Assembly: GCF_014646295.1 (NCBI RefSeq)
Contig: NZ_BMNE01000008.1
Coordinates: forward strand, 1-64,000
DNA: 64,000 nucleotides
From: Nocardia rhizosphaerihabitans
GTDB lineage: Bacteria > Actinomycetota > Actinomycetes > Mycobacteriales > Mycobacteriaceae
Reading direction: 5' to 3'
The position numbers and the translations under genes are program-made. This document shows, piece after piece, positions 25,663 to 33,617 of the stretch. The notes beneath the pieces were generated by a model. It was not told where the DNA came from, made no database searches, and was given only the letters and a program-made list of their open reading frames with translations. Numbering within the stretch: position 1 is the first letter of the stretch; every line of letters begins with the position of its first letter.

Positions 25663-26050
25663 GAACTCAGGATACGTTGTGCCACTGACGGTTCCGGAAA
25701 CGCGGGACCTCCTCCCCGTGCTTCGTCGGGTGACATGTCACGTGGCGACCAAGCCAGCCGACGCACATTGCGAACCCTGCCGTGGCGAGTGTGGCCGCCA
25801 AACGATCGTTCATTCGGTCGCCTGGCCGTCCGATGGGAACGCCACATAGATATCCACGAGCTGCACGGAAGGGAGCTTTACCTGACCCGATCTATCTCTC
25901 CTTGCAGCAGTCTCGTTCGGCGCCATCAGACAAGAGATGGACTTGGTTCGAACGATGACACGTGCGGCACACGTGGTGACGCATCCCGGTACTAAGACAA
26001 GCAGCGAATTTGTACCTGCCCACATCGCCTTGAGCTGGGCAGCTGGCGAG
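25663..26050. other. Intergenic stretch holding an IS5-family scrap
   Basis: This 388-base gap between the NucS-like gene and the TerD-domain gene contains the transposase fragment at 25808-25870 and little else. A weak AGGAGG-like run on the minus strand (around 25710) lies upstream of the nuclease gene but has no start codon after it. Frames seen on both strands are short and unsupported. Confidence 0.4.
25808..25870 (+). mobile_element. IS5-family transposase C-terminal remnant
   Basis: The + strand reads FGRLAVRWERHIDIHEL, the end of an IS5/IS1647-type transposase where the usual text is RRLAIRWERRxDIHxAF. The same stretch, nearly identical at the DNA level (CCTGGCCGTCCGATGGGAAC at 25821), occurs in the larger relic at 39523. 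Only the last 20 or so codons survive here, with no inverted repeats recognised. It marks an old insertion or recombination point. Confidence 0.55.
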
Positions 26051-28030
26051 TCAGTCGAGTGGTGTCCACGCGGACACAACTTGGATGTGCTGCCCGTACT
26101 GCGCGATGTCCGCCCAACCCGCATAGTCCGCAAAGGGCAGTCGGTCCGCTACGGATTCGGTCACCGTCGTGTACCAGTCGCCTTCCTCGCTCCCTCTGGA
26201 GCAGACGTTGATCGCCGCCAGATAGTGGCCACTCATGGTGAAGCGGACGACTGCAAGCGATTGACGGGTCCGGGTATCTCCGGGTCGGTCGATCGGAGCG
26301 AATCCTGTTGCGATATCGAACTTCCGGACTTGTGAACCGAGGTTTGTCCAGGACATCACCTGGTCGATCGCACCTCCGCTCCCTGTCGATGTAGTCTCCC
26401 AGCTCCCGCCGCGGCGCACCGCCACATAGTTGTATCCGCCCCTGCTGAAGCGCAGGATCGAGCCGTCCGGTGGTTCGACAGGCAACGGCTTCGACACGGG
26501 CTGCACAAGCGGAAGTGGTTCGAGTAGAGGCCTTGCCACGGCGAGGTCATACGCGAGTGGATCGGACAGTTGAGGACAGAGCTGGGGGCATGTGACTGGT
26601 GACCCGTCCAGCACCTGCGGAGATGCTTCGTTGGCTTTGATGCTGTCGATGCGGACCTTCGCTGCGACTGCCGAGCCGGTGATGTCACCCCAGCAGGCGG
26701 TGACGAGTCCGCGTGCCTCGAGATGCTGGATCAGTGGTGCGAAGCGCTGGCTCATCTGAGGGGTCAGCTGGCCGATCCGCTGACCGTCGACCCGTACCTC
26801 CACGTGGGGTTTCGCTCTCCCGCCCTCCGGCGCGTTCTCGTGGAGAGTGACGATCAGTACGCCGTGCCCACTTTCGGGCACGAATTTCCGGAGTACGTCG
26901 AAGTGTTCGTGTTCCTTGGTCACCTGCACGATGGCCGAGCGCGGAAGGATCGTGTAGGGGACCGTCGGCGGCTCGTTCAGCGGGATCGCGTCGCAGGCTT
27001 CGCCGAGACCGAGCTGCACCGACGCTCTGGCCTCGGTTCCGTCCCACCCGTCGTACTCGTAGTACGAGATGCGGCCGGAAGTCGTCGGGATGAATCCGGA
27101 TGCGACGATGCGCCTGATGGGACCTGCCCAGCCCGGAGCGATCTCGGCGTCCAGGTATCCGATCGTGCGCCGCTCGACGCGGACCGAAATTGCCCAGGGA
27201 CCCAGTGGCCCAGTCGGCTCGGGAATCAGCTGGACCTCGGGAGTCAGCTCAATCCGATCCTCGGGCAGGGGGTCTGGAAGAAGACTTCGAATCGCCGGCA
27301 GATGTTCGTCGGCCACATCGAGCTCGTGGTCACGCCAGCTCCGCGGCTGACTCCACAGTTGATACGGCGAGCCCACTTCGTGCTCAGGTGTCCGCACGGC
27401 GGGGACGCTCGCCGACTCGGGCTGATCGAGAGGCGTCGGCTCGGCTGCTTCGTCCACATCGACACCGAAATCCGTTGCCAGACCGGCGAGCCCGGAATTC
27501 CATCCCTGACCCACCGCCCGAACCTTCCACGCACCGGCACGACGGTAGACCTCACCGAAGACGAACGCCGTTTCCGTGGCCGCGTCCGAGGTGACGTATT
27601 CGGCCAGGGAACGCCCGGCCTCGTCGAGGATCTCGAAGGTGAGATCGCCGAGCGCACCGAAGTTCCCTGTTGTGATGCTGCCGGCGAGCGCCACGGTATG
27701 GACATGGTCCGGAACCGTGGACAAGTCGATCACGATCCTGGCGCGCGTGTCCCCGCCAGCACTGTAGGTGCCCTCGAAGCGCACCGAACCATCTGCGGAC
27801 TGTGGCTGGTTGTAGAAGACGAAATCGGCGTCGGACCCAACTTTGCCGTCGGCACCCAGCAACAGGGCAGAAGCGTCCACATCGGCTGCGGAGTCGGCCC
27901 AGCCGATGATTGCGTCGATGCGGGTTGCATCGGCAGGGAGCGGGAGGTTCTGTCCGCGCAGCAGCTTCGGTGGCGTCACGGCTTCGATGCCCTTCTCAAT
28001 TTCGGCGGTGTGCCTGGACTGGTCTGCCAT
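26051..28030 (-). CDS. TerD-domain protein with long C-terminal region
   Basis: A 659-aa protein. Residues about 20-190 form a TerD (tellurium resistance/stress) domain: LLRGQNLPL, IGWADSAADVDASALLLG, FVFYNQPQS, RIVIDLSTVPDHVHTVALA, FVFGEVYRRAGAWKVRAVGQ. TerD domains bind calcium and occur in phage-inhibition and stress operons. Residues 190-450 and 510-659 contain no domain I can name; the stretch FAPLIQHLEARG with HVEVRVDGQRIGQLTPQM looks like a small repeatedly used actinobacterial module following TerD. ATG at 28030 is the first start that includes the whole TerD domain. It stands alone, without TerB, TerC or TerE neighbours, divergent from the ATPase operon. Confidence 0.8.
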   Translation of the reverse strand: MADQSRHTAEIEKGIEAVTPPKLLRGQNLPLPADATRIDAIIGWADSAADVDASALLLGADGKVGSDADFVFYNQPQSADGSVRFEGTYSAGGDTRARIVIDLSTVPDHVHTVALAGSITTGNFGALGDLTFEILDEAGRSLAEYVTSDAATETAFVFGEVYRRAGAWKVRAVGQGWNSGLAGLATDFGVDVDEAAEPTPLDQPESASVPAVRTPEHEVGSPYQLWSQPRSWRDHELDVADEHLPAIRSLLPDPLPEDRIELTPEVQLIPEPTGPLGPWAISVRVERRTIGYLDAEIAPGWAGPIRRIVASGFIPTTSGRISYYEYDGWDGTEARASVQLGLGEACDAIPLNEPPTVPYTILPRSAIVQVTKEHEHFDVLRKFVPESGHGVLIVTLHENAPEGGRAKPHVEVRVDGQRIGQLTPQMSQRFAPLIQHLEARGLVTACWGDITGSAVAAKVRIDSIKANEASPQVLDGSPVTCPQLCPQLSDPLAYDLAVARPLLEPLPLVQPVSKPLPVEPPDGSILRFSRGGYNYVAVRRGGSWETTSTGSGGAIDQVMSWTNLGSQVRKFDIATGFAPIDRPGDTRTRQSLAVVRFTMSGHYLAAINVCSRGSEEGDWYTTVTESVADRLPFADYAGWADIAQYGQHIQVVSAWTPLD

Positions 28031-28338
28031 GATCTCGCATGGTGTCGGGAGCTCGTTACGGATCTACTGGTCGACTTTGCTGAACGCGCAGCCACCTGAT
28101 ACGTCGACGAGCAACCTCGTGCGTTGCCGGATCCGGCGCAGATCGAGGTTTTCTGAAGCGATGCTCGGGCGTGTCGCTGCCGCTGTGTCGGAGCGTGCAA
28201 CGCTGCTGCTGGGCGGAGATCGCACCGCAGATCCAATTCTAAGGCACTGCAACAGTTCTCAAACAAGCCACACACATGCATCTATGATTCGTGGATAGTC
28301 ATGCGCGTGGAGCACGGACCATAAGCGAGGGGAACGCT
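28031..28338. other. Divergent intergenic region before the STAND ATPase operon
   Basis: This 308-base gap separates the TerD gene from the ATPase gene. No gene is supported. The right end has a good -10 box (TATGAT, 28283-28288). The rest shows nothing I can interpret. Confidence 0.45.
28260..28288 (+). promoter_or_regulatory. Probable promoter of the ATPase-aminotransferase-kinase operon
   Basis: TATGAT (28283-28288) is a near-consensus -10 box; the -35 region 17 bases upstream (CAAACA) is poor, as is common in actinobacteria. Transcription would begin near 28295, which places the GTG at 28291 outside the message and supports the TTG at 28339 with its AGGGGAA ribosome site as the true start. 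Confidence 0.45.
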
Positions 28339-30726
28339 TTGCCGGGGACAGCCGCACCAGCACCGCTGGTGGACAGAATCGACGAGCTGGCGATGTTGCT
28401 GAAGGCCGTCGATCAGTCGGTCGAGCAGCAGAAGGCGAGCGTTATCGTCCTGCGCGGCGAGGCAGGGGTGGGGAAGACTAGCCTGCTGACCACCTTCGCT
28501 CACGAGGCTGCTCTGAGGCATCGCGACGCGCACCTGTTGACCGGCTACGGCCAGGCGATGCTGAATTCGCTGGCCTCGGACTCGTTTCAGGCCGTACGTG
28601 AGTGCCTGCGATCGATGGCCTCCGCTGCGCAGCGATCCGGTTCGCCCTCCAGATGGCATCGAATCACGCAGTCTTTCAAAGAGAACGCGCCTGACTGGAT
28701 CGAGTCCGTGCCGGTCGTCGGCCAGGTGCTTGCTGCCGGTGTCCGCACCGGTCAGTCCTATGCGGCCAGTGGTGACGGTGACCGAACAGAGATGGACAGC
28801 CGCCTCGACCAGCTGCTTCGCCTCATCGAGGACATCGTTGCCGACGCCCCGCTGCTGATGGTGCTCGATGATCTGCATTGGGCGGACACAGCAACCATCG
28901 ACCTTCTGACAACGATTGCGCTCCGGGTAAAAGGTCCGCTGGTCCTTGTCCTTGCGTATCGCTCTGACCAGTTGAAGTCGGCTGAGCAGACCCACCCGTT
29001 GCAGCGGACGGTCTTCAGGTTGTGCCGATACCTTCCGGATACGCCGGTTATCGACCTGCCACGCCTGTCGCCGCAAGACACTGAGGAGCTGATCCGTCGA
29101 ACCGTCCCCGGCCCGAGGATCGCGCCACATGCGGTCTCGAGGATCGTCCGGTTGAGCGCTGGGAACCCTCTGTTTGCGGAGTCGTTGGCGCGTGTGGATC
29201 AACGCAACGGACATCAGCCACCGCGGCAGATCACCGCGGTTATCGAGGATCGACTGTCCTACCTGACCTCGGAAGATCAGCGGCTACTCGAAACGGCGGC
29301 GCTGATCGGTTACAACTTCGAAGTCGAGTACCTTGCTCAACTCACCAGGCTCGATGTCGATGATGTGTTCGAGCGGCTGCATGTACTGTTCGATGAGCAC
29401 GACCTCGTCCGCCCGGCGGACCGTCGGAATGAGTACGACCGCTACCGCATTCATCACCCGCTCTTCGCGCAGGTATTGCGGGAACGTGGTGTGGCCAACG
29501 GGCCGCGATGGCGCCGCCACCACGCCAAACTCCTGCAGATCATCGAAGCCGAGCAGGAGTGGGACGATGAGTTGTGGGTGCGTGCGGCAGCGGTCGCTGT
29601 CGAAGCACGCAACACTGCGAAGGCCGGTTCTCTTGCGTTGCAGGCCGCTCGACGTCAGTTTGCGCTGGGAGCTGTTTCGAAGGCGCGCGATCTGGCGCGA
29701 ATCGCGGTCGAACACACCCCGAGCTTCGATGCCTTGGCATTGCTGGCCGAGTGCTTGTCCGCCGGCGGCGATCACGTCGGGGGAGTTGACGCGTGTGTGG
29801 CGGCCCTGCAGCTGACCGAGCCTGCTGTGGGTCCTGCCTTGGTGGCGCAGGTACAGCTGCTTTGGGCGCGGAACTTGCGCATGACCTGCCGCTGGTCGGA
29901 GACAGTAGATGTGCTCGACCAGTTGGCCGTGGCCTACCCAGAACCCAGCGGGTTGCTCGCAGAGACGTTGAACCTCTACGCAGAGGTCGCGCTGTGCGGG
30001 CCCGTTCAGGACAGTGCCCGATGCGTCGAGTTGTGCGATCAGGTCGCGGCGATGTCCGCGGAACCTGCTGTGCAATCGCGGGCATTCGGCCACCGAGGGC
30101 TTGCGCACCTGGCCGCCTATGAGCCGATGGAAGCTGAGCAGTGGCTGCAGAAGGCGATTGATGTCGCGGTTGCGGCCGGCCACCCGTATGCCGAGTACGA
30201 AGCCGTGCACTGGCTCAGCAAGAAGACGATGGCGTGCATGGAGCTCGAGCGTTCTGCTCAGCTGCTCGCGCAACTGCGTGAAATGTCGCAAACCTCCGGG
30301 GTGGCTAGCGAGAACCCACCGCATGTGCGCGACCTCGGCCGTGTACTCGGGCTCTTGGGTGAGTTCCCGAATGCCGCGAACGCTTTCGCGGTATTCACCG
30401 ATATCAGCCAGATCGCGGCAGCCGGACGCGTGTCGACAACCCTCGCGTGTCAGCTGTCCGAGATCGAGTGGCGCCACGGTCCGCAGGCAGCAGGCGAGTT
30501 CCTCGACGAACTGTCGCGTGCGGCCGGTGAGGATTTTCTCCTCGCGGAGTCTCGTGCGCTCTTGCAGGGGTCGGTCGAACAACTTCGTGGACGTCCGTCC
30601 GGGTGGGACCCAGTGCTGTTCGCGGTCAACGTGTTGGGAGTGTCTGATGCAGATGCTCGAGCGGCCGATGCGATCTTCCGGTTCGATGTGCCCAGTCTGG
30701 CGCAATTACGAGCAGGGCTGCAATGA
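28339..30726 (+). CDS. STAND/AAA_16-type ATPase with C-terminal helical repeats (MalT/LuxR-like without HTH)
   Basis: A 795-aa protein from the TTG start (AGGGGAA six bases upstream). Walker A RGEAGVGKTSLL is near residue 42 and Walker B MVLDDLHWAD near 173, followed by LVLAYRSDQL, a layout typical of AAA_16 ATPases in signal-transducing LuxR/MalT-like regulators. The C-terminal half (residues 420-780) is a long array of paired helices like TPRs, and no DNA-binding HTH is seen at either end. So it is a sensor-scaffold ATPase rather than a direct transcription factor, or acts through a partner. It is the first gene of a translationally coupled trio: its stop overlaps the aminotransferase ATG (ATGA, 30723). 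STAND ATPases also serve as phage sensors, but nothing here shows that. Confidence 0.8.
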   Translation: MPGTAAPAPLVDRIDELAMLLKAVDQSVEQQKASVIVLRGEAGVGKTSLLTTFAHEAALRHRDAHLLTGYGQAMLNSLASDSFQAVRECLRSMASAAQRSGSPSRWHRITQSFKENAPDWIESVPVVGQVLAAGVRTGQSYAASGDGDRTEMDSRLDQLLRLIEDIVADAPLLMVLDDLHWADTATIDLLTTIALRVKGPLVLVLAYRSDQLKSAEQTHPLQRTVFRLCRYLPDTPVIDLPRLSPQDTEELIRRTVPGPRIAPHAVSRIVRLSAGNPLFAESLARVDQRNGHQPPRQITAVIEDRLSYLTSEDQRLLETAALIGYNFEVEYLAQLTRLDVDDVFERLHVLFDEHDLVRPADRRNEYDRYRIHHPLFAQVLRERGVANGPRWRRHHAKLLQIIEAEQEWDDELWVRAAAVAVEARNTAKAGSLALQAARRQFALGAVSKARDLARIAVEHTPSFDALALLAECLSAGGDHVGGVDACVAALQLTEPAVGPALVAQVQLLWARNLRMTCRWSETVDVLDQLAVAYPEPSGLLAETLNLYAEVALCGPVQDSARCVELCDQVAAMSAEPAVQSRAFGHRGLAHLAAYEPMEAEQWLQKAIDVAVAAGHPYAEYEAVHWLSKKTMACMELERSAQLLAQLREMSQTSGVASENPPHVRDLGRVLGLLGEFPNAANAFAVFTDISQIAAAGRVSTTLACQLSEIEWRHGPQAAGEFLDELSRAAGEDFLLAESRALLQGSVEQLRGRPSGWDPVLFAVNVLGVSDADARAADAIFRFDVPSLAQLRAGLQ

Positions 30727-31853
30727 AATCTAGTGCAGTAGCCGAATTCCCCCTGCGTACGGACTGCATCCAGTTCAATCACGCTTCCTACGGACTGAGT
30801 TCGCTGCGTGTGATCGACGAGGGGGAACGCCTTCGCCGTGAGATCGAATCGGACCCGACCGTCCATCTTGGGCCCGAGCTGACCGCTCGACTCGAGATGC
30901 AGTCGGCGAATGTGGCAGGGGCGCTGGGCGTTGAACCCGACCGAATGACGTTGTGCACCAATGCGACATCGGGAGCCGCAGCGATCATCGCGTCAGTGCC
31001 GTTGACCTCCACCAGCACGGTAGTCATCCTTGATGTCGAGTACTCATCGATTCGCCGAGCTTGGGAGATTGCCTGTGCGAAGGTTGGCGCCGACCTCGTG
31101 CCAGTGGCGGTGCCGATGCCGCTTGAATCTGCCGCCGATCTGCTGACTGAGCTCGATGCACGCACTCCTGGGCCGATCGACTACCTGCAAATCAGTGCCA
31201 TAACCTCCTCGACTGCAATCCAGATGCCGATACCGGCCCTCGCCGCCTGGGCGAAGCAACGGGGCGGTCGACTGATCGTGGATGCGGCGCACGTGCCCGG
31301 CCACATTCCTCTGATGCCTCAGCAGTGGGGTGCTTCCGCGGTGTTCGGAACGCTGCACAAGTGGTTTCCGACGCTACGCCCGGTCGGTTTCCTGTGGCTC
31401 GATCCAGAACTCGACGATCTCATTCGCCCCGCAGAAGTCTCGCTTACCTGGGATTCGCCCAGTCTTGTCGAGCGGTTTTCGTGGCCTGGAACTTTCGACC
31501 CGGCCCCACGCCTCTGCGTGGACACAGCGGTCGATCAATGGCGTGAATGGGCATCGGAAGGGTTGCTCGATGGATGTAAAGCGCTGGCAGACAACGCAGA
31601 CCGTGCGATAGTTGACTCCGGCGCCAGGTGTACGTCGGCACCGGAGTACCGGCCGCCCCGGCTTCGGGCCTACATTCTCGACGGCGCGAGCCCACTGCAT
31701 GTCAAGGACTTGTTGCAGTCGGCTGGGATCCGAGCATGGGTCGGCCAGGGTTCCCATGGGGAATGCCTGCTGCGGCTGGCTACGCATATCTACAACGACG
31801 AAAACGACGTGGACCGTGTCACCCACCGAATCAAGGAGGTGCTGTCTCGATGA
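30723..31853 (+). CDS. Class V aminotransferase fold PLP enzyme (isopenicillin N epimerase-like)
   Basis: A 376-aa protein of the CefD/NifS-like class V aminotransferase superfamily, cytosolic and PLP-dependent. Seen: FNHASYGLSS at the N-terminus, TNATSGAAAIIAS for phosphate binding, the cofactor aspartate in LIVDAAHVPG, and the Schiff-base lysine Lys213 in GTLHKWFPTLRPVGFLWL. Relatives act as amino-acid epimerases, cysteine desulfurases or ergothioneine-type lyases; the HKW context is closest to the epimerase-like branch. Substrate unknown. Its ATG overlaps the ATPase stop and its stop overlaps the kinase start, so all three proteins should be made in fixed ratio. Confidence 0.82.
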   Translation: MKSSAVAEFPLRTDCIQFNHASYGLSSLRVIDEGERLRREIESDPTVHLGPELTARLEMQSANVAGALGVEPDRMTLCTNATSGAAAIIASVPLTSTSTVVILDVEYSSIRRAWEIACAKVGADLVPVAVPMPLESAADLLTELDARTPGPIDYLQISAITSSTAIQMPIPALAAWAKQRGGRLIVDAAHVPGHIPLMPQQWGASAVFGTLHKWFPTLRPVGFLWLDPELDDLIRPAEVSLTWDSPSLVERFSWPGTFDPAPRLCVDTAVDQWREWASEGLLDGCKALADNADRAIVDSGARCTSAPEYRPPRLRAYILDGASPLHVKDLLQSAGIRAWVGQGSHGECLLRLATHIYNDENDVDRVTHRIKEVLSR

Positions 31854-32773
31854 ACGTCCCGACGATCCCTGAACGGCTGGAAGCGGCCATCATCTTCCTG
31901 CGTGGTGAAGAAGATGGCCGCGCTTGGCTCGGTGCGCTGCCTGATCAACTCAGCGACTATGCCGAGCGTTGGGGTCTGGAACTGGACAGCATCGCGGAGA
32001 ACGGGGCGATGTCTTGCTGTGCGTACTGCACAGAGGTCGAAACCGGTCGCGCGGCTGTGCTGAAGATCCCCGTAGACCTCGAGGCCGGCAACACTGAAAT
32101 GCGAATGATCGACCGATGGGCGGCCGGCAATGCCGCGCCCTCGGTGCTACGGCACGACGTCGACACCGGTGTCTTCCTCATGACCCGGATCATCCCGGGC
32201 ACCGTGGCTTGGCCCGGCGGCGATCCCGCGGAATCGGCCAGCTTCGCAACGCTACTCAGCCGACTCAATGCTCCTGACCTGCCCGAGCCCCCGGTTCTGA
32301 AAGACATCGCCGACATCGCCCAGATGCGAATGGGTTGGGCCAGAGAACGATTCGATGACCCGAGATTCGCGGAGGCCGTCGAACGTGTCGACGCCCACCG
32401 ACATCTCGCCGATGCCCAGCATGTGCTCGAGCGGCTACTGAGTACCACTGAGCGACGACATGTACTCCACGCCGACTTGCAAGCCAAGAACATCCTGCAG
32501 GGTCCTGACCTCTGGTACACGATCGATCCGCTGGGCGCCGTCGGCGACGTCAATGCCGAAGCTGCACTGTGGGTTGCAATTCAAGACGGGCCCCGCACGG
32601 TCGCCGAGCGGCTCGACGACCTCGCGACACATCCGTTGCTGACACCGAATCGGCTGCACGCTTGGACCTACGTCTTCGCAGTCGCCGAGTACCGGCCGTA
32701 CTTGCCAGCCTCGGGAGAACGGATCGAACTGTTCATCTCGGATATCGACCAAGCAATCGCAGACGCGATCTAG
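31850..32773 (+). CDS. Aminoglycoside/hydroxyurea-type phosphotransferase (APH(6)-like)
   Basis: A 307-aa small-molecule kinase of the APH_6_hur family (streptomycin 6-kinase, hydroxyurea kinase). The catalytic loop HADLQAKNIL is near residue 205, the metal-binding IDPLGAVGD near 224, and the N-lobe has AVLKIPVD with the ATP-binding lysine near 75. The ATG at 31850 overlaps the aminotransferase stop (ATGA). Such enzymes usually confer drug resistance or phosphorylate an intermediate. In an operon with a PLP enzyme and a sensor ATPase it could modify the aminotransferase product; this is inference. Confidence 0.82.
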   Translation: MNVPTIPERLEAAIIFLRGEEDGRAWLGALPDQLSDYAERWGLELDSIAENGAMSCCAYCTEVETGRAAVLKIPVDLEAGNTEMRMIDRWAAGNAAPSVLRHDVDTGVFLMTRIIPGTVAWPGGDPAESASFATLLSRLNAPDLPEPPVLKDIADIAQMRMGWARERFDDPRFAEAVERVDAHRHLADAQHVLERLLSTTERRHVLHADLQAKNILQGPDLWYTIDPLGAVGDVNAEAALWVAIQDGPRTVAERLDDLATHPLLTPNRLHAWTYVFAVAEYRPYLPASGERIELFISDIDQAIADAI

Positions 32774-32790
32774 CTTGTGGCTTGAACAAG

Positions 32791-32808
32791 TTGGCTCCGG
32801 AGAGCCAA
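32791..32808 (+). terminator. Hairpin after the kinase gene, possible terminator
   Basis: TTGGCTC (32791-32797) pairs perfectly with GAGCCAA (32802-32808) over a four-base loop, 18 bases after the kinase stop codon. There is no T run, so it is at best a tract-less actinobacterial terminator. Confidence 0.4.
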
Positions 32809-33237
32809 CCGGATCAACGCCACCTCTCTGCAGCCACAACCAGCGCAGATCCCGATGCGGCTTGCGCGAGTGGCTGCGTGATTGGGCGAGGACCCCATAC
32901 TCAGGGGTGTGCCTCTTGCGTGTCGCCATGGTCGTCGACTCTTCCTGCCCACTACGTGGGCCGCAGGGCTCTCACAGTCGCCGGACCGAGAACATGGGGT
33001 CAGGTCAGCTGCATGAAACAGGTGCGAACACTGGTCAAGAGCCGACCGGTTGCTGGTCACCCCACCGTCCTGGCCAGACCGTTGGGACTGCGTCGGCTAC
33101 CTCCGTACGCCACACCCCACCGTGCCAACATCAAGCACACGGGGCTCGGCGGTGGACGAATTCGATTGTTGCCGCATCACTTTGAGGCGCATTGATCTTC
33201 CGGTACTGTCTCGGACAAGGGCAGGTATGGGGGGGTT
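32809..33237. other. Intergenic stretch with a possible promoter at its right end
   Basis: No gene is supported in these 429 bases; frames on either strand have no ribosome site or motif. At the right end TTGAGG (33182-33187) and TACTGT (33204-33209), 16 bases apart, could be the promoter of the T7SS cassette that starts at 33238. Confidence 0.4.
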
Positions 33238-33603
33238 GTGGGTTCCGCAGTAAACGTGCGTCCCGAGGATCTGGTGACGCTCGCTGATCGGTGTATCGAC
33301 CTGGCTCTCGGCCTGACATCGGCGGTCAGTGAATCGGCAGGTGGTCTGACCGTTGCCGCGGGGGACGCGGGGAACACCGGCGGTGGCTTCAGCATCACGG
33401 CCGCGCACGGGCCGTGTGTCGAGGCCGCTCACGAAGCGATCGAGTCGTTGGCGGCCGTGCTGGAGGCTGACGCCGAAGCGTTGATGCTGTCCGCCTTCGC
33501 ATTCTCCGATACGGACGAGGCGGCGGCGCGAGCCATTATCGGCGGCGCCTCAGCACCGCCCGGCACAGTACCGACGCCTGGAACACCCGCCACACCGCGA
33601 TGA
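33238..33603 (+). CDS. EspC-like small T7SS-associated protein
   Basis: A 121-aa helical protein (VRPEDLVTLADRCIDLALGL, then an Ala/Gly-rich middle and a second helix EAAHEAIESLAAVLEADAEA), ending in a Pro/Thr-rich tail. Two-helix proteins of this kind (EspC/DUF2580 type) precede T7SS substrates in actinobacteria and act as co-secreted partners or chaperones. The GTG start follows a G-rich run (33229-33235). The toxin gene begins 14 bases after its stop, which supports a helper role. No WxG motif; the assignment rests on size, helices and place. Confidence 0.65.
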   Translation: MGSAVNVRPEDLVTLADRCIDLALGLTSAVSESAGGLTVAAGDAGNTGGGFSITAAHGPCVEAAHEAIESLAAVLEADAEALMLSAFAFSDTDEAAARAIIGGASAPPGTVPTPGTPATPR

Positions 33604-33617
33604 CGTGAGGGATTCGA

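Noticed and set aside
26723..28099. Plus-strand open frame of 458 codons
   Set aside because: Antisense to the TerD-domain gene, whose TerD motifs are clear on the minus strand.
32770..33060. Minus-strand frame with CAGCGCREVALIRLALRSQL near its end
   Set aside because: Cys-rich end is suggestive of a zinc knuckle, but there is no ribosome site, the first two thirds are low complexity, and no family is recognised.
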